Assembly: GCA_025358055.1 (NCBI GenBank)
Contig: JANYKV010000187.1
Location: forward strand, 1 to 35,524
Length of the DNA: 35,524 nt
Direction of reading: 5' to 3'
Source: Gemmatimonadota bacterium
GTDB taxonomy: Bacteria; Gemmatimonadota; Gemmatimonadetes; Gemmatimonadales; GWC2-71-9
The translations under genes were made by a program, and so were the position numbers. Of the stretch, positions 19,962-27,932 are shown piece by piece (within the stretch, counting starts at the first letter, position 1; each line of letters starts with the position of its first letter). The notes beneath the pieces are model-generated. The model searched no databases, had not been told where the DNA came from, and saw only the letters and a program-made list of their open reading frames with translations.

Positions 19962-20524
19962 TGGGCCGGCCCGGCGGAGTTCGGTACCTCCTTCTCCTTG
20001 TCCTCGCCGCGGGGCTCACACCGGCCTGCACCAAGGATCCGACACCCCCCGAAGTGGCCATGCGGGTGGCCGACAGTGCCGACCAGGTGATGCAGCACAT
20101 GACGACGGTCATCACGCAGGAAGGAGTCCGGCGCAGCATCGTCGTGGCGGATACTGCCTACATCTACCAGCTGCGCCAGATCGCCGAACTCCGCGTCCTC
20201 CATGTGACGTTCTTCAATTCGGCCGGCAGCCAAACATCCACCCTCACCGCCCGGCGGGGCACCTATTCGTTGGTGCAGGGATCTCTGGATGCCCGCGGTG
20301 AGGTCGTGCTGATCTCGACCGAAGGCAAGCGGCTGCGCACGGAGCACCTCGTGTTCGACAAGGTCCTGAACCTGGTGCGGTCCGATACGGCCTTCGTCTA
20401 TGACACGCCGCAGGAGCACATGGAAGGCAACGCCTTTACCTCGGACCCAGATTTCAAAAACGTCACCGTCAAGCAACCGAAGGGCCGCCAGAAGGGCAAA
20501 GGAATGTTGGTGCCCGGCCAATGA
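19958..20524 (+). CDS. lptC: LptC-like LPS export lipoprotein
   Basis: The 188-residue protein has an N-terminal hydrophobic signal (about 8-20) followed by a lipobox-like TPAC with Cys24. Classical LptC keeps an uncleaved helix, so this one may be lipid-anchored, as in several other phyla. The mature part is beta-rich and has the LptC/OstA pattern (LTARRGTYSLVQGSLDARGEVVLIS), consistent with the beta-jellyroll that hands LPS from LptBFG to LptA. The order lptC, OstA-like gene, lptB supports the call. It overlaps both neighbours by four bases. lptF and lptG are not in the window. Confidence 0.85.
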   Translation: MMGRPGGVRYLLLLVLAAGLTPACTKDPTPPEVAMRVADSADQVMQHMTTVITQEGVRRSIVVADTAYIYQLRQIAELRVLHVTFFNSAGSQTSTLTARRGTYSLVQGSLDARGEVVLISTEGKRLRTEHLVFDKVLNLVRSDTAFVYDTPQEHMEGNAFTSDPDFKNVTVKQPKGRQKGKGMLVPGQ

Positions 20525-21939
20525 AATGGAGGCTGCTCTTGTGCGGTGGCGTTGGGCTGTTCTGGGACGCGGGGCTTTCCGCGCAGCAGGCCAGGAAGGA
20601 CACGATCTCCGGCGGAGGTTGTCAGGTCGAACTCGACAACGTGGACCGCAACGGGGTGACGGTGGAAACCGTCCCGGGGGTCAAAAATCATTTCGCCGGC
20701 GGGCATGTTCGGATGCACTGTCGCGGGCAGAAGGTCTTCATGTCGAGTGACAGTGTGGCGTCATACCAAGGCAACGTGTTCCAATGGATCGGCACCGTGA
20801 AGTATCGCGACACTTCGGTAACGATGGAGGCCGATTTCGGCACGTACTACAAAGACGGCGAGCGTTGGGAGTGGCGGGGGAATGTTCACTACACCAACCT
20901 CAAGAATCGGTCGAAGCTGCAAGGCCCTTCGGTCGACTACTACCGGAAGGTGGTTCGAATTCGCGACACCACCGAGGTGTACGCCGTGCAGCGACCCACG
21001 ATCGAGTATGCCGTGGATGACTCCGTCGGCAAGCCGGCGGAGCCCTACATCATCATCGGCGACCGGGTCCGGATGAAGGGCAACGACCGCGTATGGGCGG
21101 GTGGCACGGTCACCATTGATCGCAGTGATTTGTTGGGGCGAGGGGACTCGCTCTTTCTGGACACCGGCAAAGGCAATAAAGGCTCGCTCATCAATCACGC
21201 GTCGATGCGGCGGGTCGCTTCGGACAGCTTCACACTGACGGGCGAGCGGATCAACCTGAGGCTGTGGCAGAAAGAGCTGAATTATGTCGCCGCACTGGGC
21301 AATGGGCACCTCGTAAACGGGACGCTGGACATGGTCGGAGATACGATCGGACTGGATATCGAAGCCAAGAAACTTCAGCGCACCATCGCATGGGGAAAGA
21401 AAGTGCGCCCGCATGCGCACTCCGCCGACTACGACATCGACGCCGACTCGCTGGTGTTTGATACCCCGGATCAGGCCCTCCGGGAAGCCCGGGCCTTCCG
21501 ACGAGCTTGGCTGGGCACCAAGCCGGATTCGGCGACCGGAAAGCGAGACTGGATGTCGGGTGATACGGTCGTGGCCCGGTTCGAACAGCACGATTCGGCG
21601 GGCACCAAGCGCACCGCGCTCAAACAGCTCGAGGCCCGTACCGGCGCCAAGTCGTTCTACCGGATCGCGGATGGAAAGGCCAAAAGCGATGAAAAAACAA
21701 AACCCGCGGTGGATTCCATGAAAGCGCTCGTGCCGCCGGACTCCGTGAAGAAACCGTCGATCAACTATACCCGCGCGGACTTCATTCTCGTGACCATGTT
21801 GTCGGGCGACAGCACGGGAGTGGAAACGGTATTCTCTCGGGGAAAGGTTGATGGCATCCACGTGCAGCCCGCCGCCCCAAAGAAGGCTAAAACGGACTCC
21901 ACCAAGGCCGACAGCGTTCGCACACGGAAAACGCCATGA
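20521..21939 (+). CDS. OstA-like (LptA-type) periplasmic protein, large form
   Basis: Predicted exported protein of 472 residues with a signal peptide ending near residue 21 (LSA/QQ). Several OstA-type beta-jellyroll units are visible: GGHVRMHCRGQKVFMSSDSV, GTVKYRDTSVTMEADFGTYY, and GTVTIDRSDLLGRGDSLFLD with similar later segments. It lies where lptA normally sits, between lptC and lptB, but is more than twice the usual LptA length and has a Lys/Asp/Ser/Thr-rich tail. It lacks the large C-terminal beta-barrel of LptD. I infer it forms or extends the periplasmic bridge for LPS. Two cysteines (about 34 and 67) lie in the first part. Confidence 0.82.
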   Translation: MKWRLLLCGGVGLFWDAGLSAQQARKDTISGGGCQVELDNVDRNGVTVETVPGVKNHFAGGHVRMHCRGQKVFMSSDSVASYQGNVFQWIGTVKYRDTSVTMEADFGTYYKDGERWEWRGNVHYTNLKNRSKLQGPSVDYYRKVVRIRDTTEVYAVQRPTIEYAVDDSVGKPAEPYIIIGDRVRMKGNDRVWAGGTVTIDRSDLLGRGDSLFLDTGKGNKGSLINHASMRRVASDSFTLTGERINLRLWQKELNYVAALGNGHLVNGTLDMVGDTIGLDIEAKKLQRTIAWGKKVRPHAHSADYDIDADSLVFDTPDQALREARAFRRAWLGTKPDSATGKRDWMSGDTVVARFEQHDSAGTKRTALKQLEARTGAKSFYRIADGKAKSDEKTKPAVDSMKALVPPDSVKKPSINYTRADFILVTMLSGDSTGVETVFSRGKVDGIHVQPAAPKKAKTDSTKADSVRTRKTP

Positions 21940-22736
21940 CCGCGCCTGATTTGACCCTTGGGCGAGCAGCCAATATCGGGAGCGGTAGCAGACTCTGGTG
22001 TGAAGGGCTCAACAAAAGCTTCCGGCGCCGCCAAGTCGTGAAGGATGTGGAAGTGGAGGTTTCCCAGGGTGAAATAGTCGGCTTGTTGGGCCCCAACGGG
22101 GCGGGGAAGACAACGACCTTCTATTTGATTACGGGCTTGATCCGACCAGATTCCGGTCGGATCCATTTGGATGACAAGGATCTCACCAACGCCCCGATGT
22201 TCAAACGGGCCCGGGCGGGCATTGGATACCTCGCCCAAGAGCCTTCGGTCTTTCGCCGGATGTCGGTGGAGGAGAATGTCCTCGCGATCCTCGAGACACT
22301 TGATCTCACTCGGGACGAACGGCGCCAGCGATTGGAGATTCTGTTGGATGAGCTCTCGATCAAGCACCTCCGTCGCAACCGGGCCTATTCGCTGAGCGGC
22401 GGGGAACGGCGGAGGCTCGAGATCACCCGGGCCCTGGTGACCGAACCGAAATTCATGCTACTCGACGAACCGTTCGCCGGAGTCGATCCGATTGCGGTCC
22501 ATGACATTCAAACGATCGTAGCCGGCCTGCGGCATCGGGGCATCGGAGTGCTCATTACCGATCACAACGTCGAACAAACCCTCGAAATCGTCGATCGAGC
22601 CTATATCATGTATGAAGGAGCGGTGCAGGCCTCGGGCTCGGTGCGAGACCTCGTGTTCAACGATCAAGTGGCGGACCTCTACCTCGGGCCGACGTTGACC
22701 ACACGCCTCCGGACCCGGATGGAGAATCAGGCGTGA
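21936..22736 (+). CDS. lptB: LPS export ABC transporter ATPase
   Basis: ATPase that powers extraction of LPS from the inner membrane with LptFG. The 266-residue protein has Walker A GPNGAGKTT at 52-60, Q-loop Gln101 in YLAQEPSVFRRMSVEENV (a hallmark of LptB), signature LSGGERRR at 153-160, Walker B FMLLDEPF at 173-180 and the switch His in TDHNVEQTL. It is about 20 residues longer at the N-terminus than E. coli LptB. The ATG overlaps the OstA-like gene by four bases, and rpoN follows with a GTGA overlap, the same lptB-rpoN adjacency seen in Proteobacteria. Confidence 0.96.
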   Translation: MTAPDLTLGRAANIGSGSRLWCEGLNKSFRRRQVVKDVEVEVSQGEIVGLLGPNGAGKTTTFYLITGLIRPDSGRIHLDDKDLTNAPMFKRARAGIGYLAQEPSVFRRMSVEENVLAILETLDLTRDERRQRLEILLDELSIKHLRRNRAYSLSGGERRRLEITRALVTEPKFMLLDEPFAGVDPIAVHDIQTIVAGLRHRGIGVLITDHNVEQTLEIVDRAYIMYEGAVQASGSVRDLVFNDQVADLYLGPTLTTRLRTRMENQA

Positions 22737-24235
22737 AGACTGGACTGTCCCAGCATACCGGCCTCCGGCAAGAACTTCGGATCAATCCTCGTCTGTACCA
22801 GGCGATGGACATGCTGTATATGCCGATGATGGACCTCCAGCAGCACCTCAAGCAGGAGCTGTTGGTCAATCCCTTCTTGGAGTTGCTCGAGCCCGAAGAC
22901 GAGGAACAGAATTCCGAGACCAATAAGGAGCAGGAGAAAGAGAAAGAAAAGGAGAAGTCCGAAAAAGCCGAGGAAATCGATTGGGAAGAGATCCTGCTCA
23001 ACGGATTCGACGTGGGCGGTACGCGCCAGCAGTACGAGGAGCTGGAGTACGTGGAGCCGGTGTGCGTCGAGACCAAGAACCTCATCGACCATCTGCGCGA
23101 GCAGTTGCAGTTCCTCACCCTCACACCGCGCCAGCAGTTCCTGGGCGAGGAATTTCTCGGCCATATCAATGACGAGGGATACCTGAGTGCGACCCTCGAG
23201 GAGATCCTGGGGTCGGTCAACGAGGTCCTGACGCTTCGGTCCCAATCGAGCGAGTCCGCGGATGAGGAGGACCGGGAGAAAGAGGAAACGCCGCCGCCGC
23301 CGCCGATTCCCGCCTTCGAGCTGGCCGAAGTCGAGGAGGTGCTCCGGATCATTCAGCGTCTGGACCCGCCCGGGGTCGGGGCGCGGGACCTGCAAGAATG
23401 CCTGCTGCTGCAGCTCAAGGAAGCCGGGGAGGCGGACCAATTGGGGTTCCGATTGGTATCGGAGTCGTTCCAAGACCTCATCGCGCACCGGTGGAACGAT
23501 CTTGCGAAACGCTATGGGGTCGAACCATTCGCCGTGCAAACGGCCGCGGATTCACTCGCTCGGTTCGATCCGAAGCCGGGGCTCAAATACACCGACCGAG
23601 GAGACGGCTACATCATCCCGGATTTGATCGTCGACAAGATCGACGGCCAATACCACGTGTTTCTCAACGATACGGGCATGCCGCGCCTGCGGCTCAGCAA
23701 GTCGTATCAAGAAATCGCGCGGGACAAGAAGAGTCTGACACCGGAGAACCGCGAATTCATCGCCGCCAAGATGAATAGCGCCAACTGGATGATTCAGGCG
23801 ATCGAACAGCGGCGACAGACGATGCTCAAGGTCATGAATTTCATCGTCGATCGACAACGCGCGTTCTTCGAAAAGGGAGTGGAGTTCCTAAAACCGCTGA
23901 CGTTGCGCGAGGTGGCGGAAGTCATCAGCATGCACGAGTCGACCGTCAGCCGCGTTACCAACGAAAAATACGTCCAGACCCCGCGAGGTGTGCTCCCGCT
24001 CAAGTTCTTCTTCTCGAGCGCGCTCAGCACCGCCTCGGGCGAAGACGCCAGCGCGCGTTCGATTCGCGCGAAGCTCCAAAAAATGGTGGGAGAAGAGGAC
24101 CCTGGGAAACCCCTGACCGACCAGCAGATCGTCCATCTGTTCCAGGAGCAGGGAATTCAGATTGCGCGCCGCACCGTGGCCAAGTACCGCGATCAACTCG
24201 GTATCCTACCGGCCCGAATGCGGAAACGCGTGTGA
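22733..24235 (+). CDS. rpoN: RNA polymerase sigma-54 factor
   Basis: Alternative sigma factor for -24/-12 promoters that need AAA+ activators. The 500-residue protein has region I at about 1-52 (LQQHLKQELLVNPFLE), an acidic Glu/Lys-rich region II (about 54-86), the core-binding region with LDPPGVGARDLQECLLLQL at 210-228, an HTH near LREVAEVISMHESTVSRV, and the RpoN box ARRTVAKYR at 478-486. A second acidic and Pro-rich stretch (about 174-192) interrupts the start of the core-binding domain. Region I has fewer Gln than usual. GTG start, overlapping lptB by four bases. No hpf/raiA gene follows, unlike in Proteobacteria. Confidence 0.96.
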   Translation: MKTGLSQHTGLRQELRINPRLYQAMDMLYMPMMDLQQHLKQELLVNPFLELLEPEDEEQNSETNKEQEKEKEKEKSEKAEEIDWEEILLNGFDVGGTRQQYEELEYVEPVCVETKNLIDHLREQLQFLTLTPRQQFLGEEFLGHINDEGYLSATLEEILGSVNEVLTLRSQSSESADEEDREKEETPPPPPIPAFELAEVEEVLRIIQRLDPPGVGARDLQECLLLQLKEAGEADQLGFRLVSESFQDLIAHRWNDLAKRYGVEPFAVQTAADSLARFDPKPGLKYTDRGDGYIIPDLIVDKIDGQYHVFLNDTGMPRLRLSKSYQEIARDKKSLTPENREFIAAKMNSANWMIQAIEQRRQTMLKVMNFIVDRQRAFFEKGVEFLKPLTLREVAEVISMHESTVSRVTNEKYVQTPRGVLPLKFFFSSALSTASGEDASARSIRAKLQKMVGEEDPGKPLTDQQIVHLFQEQGIQIARRTVAKYRDQLGILPARMRKRV

Positions 24236-25176
24236 GTCAGGCCGCGGTCGATGTCAGCATCCTGGTTCCGGCCAAGGACGAGGCGGACAACCTAGCGGAG
24301 TTTGTCGCGCAGTGTGCGGACGCGCTGGGGAAGGCTCGGTTTTCGTTCGAAGTCGTGATCGTCAACGATGGCTCCCGAGACGAAACCGCGGAGGTATTGC
24401 GCCGACTCGCGGGCGAATACCCCTGGCTGGTGGTGGTCACCCATCGCCGCCAGCGGGGCATCGCGGATGCGCTCCGGAGTGCCGGCGACGCCGCCCATGG
24501 TGACATCTTCGTGTTCTACCCCGCCGATCTGCAGTATCGCCCGGAGGACATCCCGACGCTCGTCCAGCCCATCCTCGATGGCGAAGCCGACATGGTCACG
24601 GGGACGAAGCAAGGGAAGTACGAAAAGGCCCTCGTGTCCGCCGTCTACAATCGGCTGTGCCGCTTGCTGTTCGGAGTGCAGGTCGAAGACCTCAATTCGG
24701 TCAAGGCCTTCCGAGAAGAGGTGATGCGCAGCGTTCCGCTCCGACCCGATTGGCATCGGTACATGATCGTGATCGCCGCGGCGGACGGCTACCGACTGAC
24801 CTCGCGACCCGTGCCACTCTACCCGCGGACCGCCGGGGTGTCCAAGTTCACCTGGACCCGGATTCCAATCGGTCTCTTCGACCTCCTCTCGGTTTGGTTT
24901 CAGCTCCGCTTCGGCCGGAAGCCGATGCTGTTCTTCGGCGTGGCGGGCGCCTTCCTTTTCTTGGTCGGATTTCTGGCGGGGATCGTGGCGCTGGTCCTCC
25001 GTTTCGGCTATGGAATCGGTTTCCGGCCGCTGCTGAACTTGGTGGAGACCATGGTGATCAGCGGAATTGCTCTGTTCGGCTTCGGATTCGTGGGCGAGTT
25101 GATCGCCGGCCTTCGGGAGGAGAATCGCGAGCTTGCCAAGGCTTCGCGCGATCGCTCACCGACCATCCGGGAATAG
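24232..25176 (+). CDS. GT2 glycosyltransferase with two C-terminal membrane helices
   Basis: Family 2 glycosyltransferase related to polyprenyl-phosphate glycosyltransferases (DPM1, GtrB, ArnC types). The 314 residues consist of a GT-A domain (VSILVPAKDEADN at 8-20, VNDGSRDETAEVL at 44-56, YPADLQYRPEDIP in place of a standard DXD block) and two hydrophobic helices at about 232-256 and 268-294. This layout is typical of enzymes that put a sugar onto undecaprenyl phosphate at the cytoplasmic face. The GTG start overlaps rpoN by four bases. The sugar and acceptor cannot be read from the sequence. Confidence 0.88.
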   Translation: MSQAAVDVSILVPAKDEADNLAEFVAQCADALGKARFSFEVVIVNDGSRDETAEVLRRLAGEYPWLVVVTHRRQRGIADALRSAGDAAHGDIFVFYPADLQYRPEDIPTLVQPILDGEADMVTGTKQGKYEKALVSAVYNRLCRLLFGVQVEDLNSVKAFREEVMRSVPLRPDWHRYMIVIAAADGYRLTSRPVPLYPRTAGVSKFTWTRIPIGLFDLLSVWFQLRFGRKPMLFFGVAGAFLFLVGFLAGIVALVLRFGYGIGFRPLLNLVETMVISGIALFGFGFVGELIAGLREENRELAKASRDRSPTIRE

Positions 25177-25179
25177 CGG

Positions 25180-26328
25180 GTGCGCATCGTTTTCCTGACC
25201 CACAATTATCCCCGATTCTCGGGTGATGTCGCCGGCAATTTCCTCCACCCGCTGGCCGTTGCCCTCCTGAAGCGAAATCACGCCGTCACCGTGGTAGCCC
25301 CGAGCGACGCCGGCAAAGCCGGCCTCCAAGAGCTCGACGGCGTGGTGATCCATCGCGTCCGCTATGCCAGGCCCGACTGGGAACGTTTTGCTTACACCGG
25401 CGCGATGATGGATGCCCTTCGCAGCCCTCGAGGGATCCAGGCCCTCTGGAATCTGCACCGGGGTCTCCGAGCAGCCGCGCAGACTCTGGCTCGCGCGGGG
25501 ACGGATCCGTGCGTCGTGCACGCGCATTGGTGGGTTCCCGGCGGACTGGCCGCGCCTCCCGGCGTGCCGTTAGTTCTCACCCTCCATGGGACCGATGCGA
25601 AACTGCTGCATGGGCGCCTACTCGCGCGTTGGGTTGCGGCGCCCGTGCTACGCCGGGCCCAGGTACTGACAACCGTGTCGCGAACCGCGGCGGAATGGGT
25701 GCGATCGGCAACCGGCCGAACCATTCCCGCGGACTGCGTACAACCCATGCCGGTCGACACGTCGCGGTTTCGTTGGTCGAGCGGTGGGTCGGGTGTGATA
25801 CTCGTCTCCCGGCTCATCCCCCAGAAACGGGTCGACTTGGCCATTCGCGCCCTCATCGAGGCACACCGTCGCGGCAAGGCACTTCGGCTCACGATCGTGG
25901 GCGACGGGCCGGAGCGGGGGAGTCTCGAAGCGCTCGTGAACGCCAATGGGTTGCAGTCCAGTATTGTGTTTCTCGGCTCGGTGGCACCGGACCGTATTCC
26001 CGACCTGCTAAACCAGGCGGACCTGATGCTCTTTCCGGCCGTCGGAGAAGGGTTCGGACTGGTGGCGGCCGAGGCGCTGATGAGTGGCGTCCCCGTCGTC
26101 ATGTGCCGCGACGGTGGGGGAGTGCTCGATCTTGCCGACGGAACCGCGGCTTGCCGAGTGACCGACCCCTCGGCACACGCCGTCGCCGGAGAACTGCTGG
26201 CCCTCTCGAACGATTCCAAGGCAACCGAGGCGGCCAAGTTGCTGGGATCGGGACTGCGGGTTCGACTCGCCCCCGACGCTGTCGCCGCCCGATGTGAGTC
26301 CTGGTATGAACGGGCGCTAAACCATTAA
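25180..26328 (+). CDS. GT-B (family 4-like) glycosyltransferase
   Basis: Retaining glycosyltransferase with a GT-B fold; 382 residues. The N-terminal acceptor domain starts RIVFLTHNYPRFSGDVAGNF, as in GT4 enzymes acting on surface glycans, and includes VVHAHWWVPGG and LTLHGTDA. The C-terminal donor domain has SRLIPQKRVDLAIRAL, IVGDGPERGSLEAL and the EX7E motif EGFGLVAAE (Glu290 and Glu298). GTG start 3 nt after the preceding stop. A cytosolic or peripheral enzyme, probably extending a lipid-linked glycan; the specific sugar is unknown. Confidence 0.88.
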   Translation: MRIVFLTHNYPRFSGDVAGNFLHPLAVALLKRNHAVTVVAPSDAGKAGLQELDGVVIHRVRYARPDWERFAYTGAMMDALRSPRGIQALWNLHRGLRAAAQTLARAGTDPCVVHAHWWVPGGLAAPPGVPLVLTLHGTDAKLLHGRLLARWVAAPVLRRAQVLTTVSRTAAEWVRSATGRTIPADCVQPMPVDTSRFRWSSGGSGVILVSRLIPQKRVDLAIRALIEAHRRGKALRLTIVGDGPERGSLEALVNANGLQSSIVFLGSVAPDRIPDLLNQADLMLFPAVGEGFGLVAAEALMSGVPVVMCRDGGGVLDLADGTAACRVTDPSAHAVAGELLALSNDSKATEAAKLLGSGLRVRLAPDAVAARCESWYERALNH

Positions 26329-26342
26329 CTTCCGCCTTGATT

Positions 26343-26356
26343 CGAAGGCTCCTTCG
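26343..26356 (+). repeat. Small inverted repeat upstream of the methyltransferase gene
   Basis: CGAAGG-CT-CCTTCG lies in the 43-nt gap between the GT-B gene and the methyltransferase gene. It could fold into a 5-bp stem with a 4-nt loop. It lacks a T-run and is too small to call a terminator. Confidence 0.25.
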
Positions 26357-26371
26357 CCGAGGCCGACGCAG

Positions 26372-26989
26372 ATGCCCGTCACGCAAGATCATTTTTCCCC
26401 CCCGTCCCTCACCCAGTTTTATCAGGCGCGGGCCCGCTGGCGTCACGGCGGGGAAGAGCGAATGCGCTTCGCGAAGGCCTCCGCGATCGCCGGGGTCCGC
26501 CCCGGGGCGGCGGTGCTGGACATCGGGTGCCGAGATGGGGGTCTCAAGCGATACCTCCCGGAAGGTATCAAGTACCAGGGGGTCGACATAACTCCTGAAT
26601 TCGCCGGCCCTGAAATTCTCATTCAGGACGTCTCCAAAGGGCTCCCATTTCCCGACGCGACTTTCGACCACGTGTTTTGTATCGAGGTGCTGGAGCATGT
26701 GCCGGCCCCGTTCACTGCATTGCGCGAAATCCATCGGGTGCTCAAGGACCCCGGCGTGTTGGTCGTGTCGGTTCCCAATCCCTACCACCTGAAAGAGCTG
26801 ATCTGGAACCTCTTCCGGATCCCGGATCGTCAGGGACACATCTACTCGTGGACCCGCCAGGCCATGACCGCGCTCGGCGGCATGTGCGGCTTCCGACTGG
26901 ATGCGACCGGCGGGACGTACTTCCATCCGCCGATTCCGATGGTGCCGCTTCTGGCCCGATCCATTCTGTACCGATTTGTGAAAGCCTGA
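26372..26989 (+). CDS. SAM-dependent methyltransferase (class I)
   Basis: A 205-residue class I methyltransferase of the Methyltransf_11 kind. Motif I is VLDIGCRDGG at 48-57; further along come PFPDATFDHVFCIEVLEHV (motifs II and III region) and LREIHRVLKDPGVLVVSVPNP (post-motif). The C-terminal WTRQAMTALGGMCGFRL also fits this family. Such enzymes are frequent in polysaccharide clusters. The substrate is unknown; a glycan or lipid-linked intermediate is plausible from context. The ATG at 26372 is the only good start, with a weak purine-rich region before it. Confidence 0.85.
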   Translation: MPVTQDHFSPPSLTQFYQARARWRHGGEERMRFAKASAIAGVRPGAAVLDIGCRDGGLKRYLPEGIKYQGVDITPEFAGPEILIQDVSKGLPFPDATFDHVFCIEVLEHVPAPFTALREIHRVLKDPGVLVVSVPNPYHLKELIWNLFRIPDRQGHIYSWTRQAMTALGGMCGFRLDATGGTYFHPPIPMVPLLARSILYRFVKA

Positions 26990-27017
26990 TGACCGGAGAG
27001 CTCCAGAGCCGGCGGCG

Positions 27018-27932
27018 ATGGCGGTGAAGTCCTGGCTTCCGAAGACCATCCAGTTCGTGGTCTTTTTGATCGTGGCGTGGTACGTCGGGCGCTCGCTAGC
27101 GCTCAACTGGGCCCAACTCCGCGCAACCTCTTTTGAGTTTCACCTCGAGCTCGGATGGATGGCCCTATCCCTACTGCTCGCATGGTCAACGTACGGTCTG
27201 CAGGTGGTTTCCTGGCGGGTGATCTTGTCGGGTTGGGGTCAGCGACTCCCGCTCCTGTCCCTGGCGACCATCTGGTTTGTGGCGAACTTAGGCCGGTACG
27301 TGCCGGGAAAGGTCTGGAGCGTCACGGGTATGGTGGTGCTGGCAACCCGTCGTGGAGTGCCCGCCTGGGCGGCGACGGCGTCGGCCGTTGTCATTCAAGG
27401 CCTCGGCATCGGGGCCGCAGTGGTGGTCGTCCTCGTAACCATGCCCGCGAGCGCGTCACCGGCGTGGCTGGCCGTTGCGGCGGGGGCGGCGATCGCGACC
27501 TTGGCGGCCTTTGCCTGGCCCTGGCTCATTCGCCAGCTGCAAACGCGGGTGCCCCAGTTGCGAGAGCTTCGCGTCCTGCCGCTCCGCACCCTCGCGACGA
27601 GTGTCGTTCTCACCACGGCGAGTTGGCTCACTTATGGCGCTTCGCTCTGGGCCCTCTCGCGCGGGCTTGGCAATCCGCCCACCCTTCCCCTTGGCGCGGC
27701 GTGCGGGATCTTTGCGTTGGGGTATACTCTCGGGCTCCTGGCCCTGGTGGCGCCCGGGGGCCTCGTCGTGCGCGAAGGCATTCTCTTCGCCATGCTCAAG
27801 CCCTACCTCGGCGCCGGGCCGGCCGTGGTCGTCAGTATCGCATCCCGCTTGATCCTCACGGTGACTGAGCTGGTCGCCGCGGCACCGTTCTATTTCTCCA
27901 CGCTACGGGAGTCGACGCGTGTCTCACCCTGA
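27018..27932 (+). CDS. Lysylphosphatidylglycerol-synthase-type (UPF0104) membrane protein
   Basis: Integral membrane protein of 304 residues with about eight hydrophobic segments, resembling the transmembrane part of MprF (LPG synthase TM region). It has family-like motifs: FVANLGRYVPGKVW near 92-105, and LLALVAPGGLVVREGI near 239-254. It lacks the cytosolic aminoacyl-transferase domain of MprF. Family members with only the membrane part are thought to flip or translocate lipids; in glycosylation clusters they may act on lipid-linked sugars. The start ATG at 27018 overlaps a 12-codon reading frame (26989-27027) that begins at the preceding stop codon. It overlaps the next gene by 14 nt. Confidence 0.82.
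   Translation: MAVKSWLPKTIQFVVFLIVAWYVGRSLALNWAQLRATSFEFHLELGWMALSLLLAWSTYGLQVVSWRVILSGWGQRLPLLSLATIWFVANLGRYVPGKVWSVTGMVVLATRRGVPAWAATASAVVIQGLGIGAAVVVVLVTMPASASPAWLAVAAGAAIATLAAFAWPWLIRQLQTRVPQLRELRVLPLRTLATSVVLTTASWLTYGASLWALSRGLGNPPTLPLGAACGIFALGYTLGLLALVAPGGLVVREGILFAMLKPYLGAGPAVVVSIASRLILTVTELVAAAPFYFSTLRESTRVSP

Noticed and set aside
23287-23309. CCG triplet run
   Set aside because: It encodes the Pro run inside rpoN and is not a separate repeat element.
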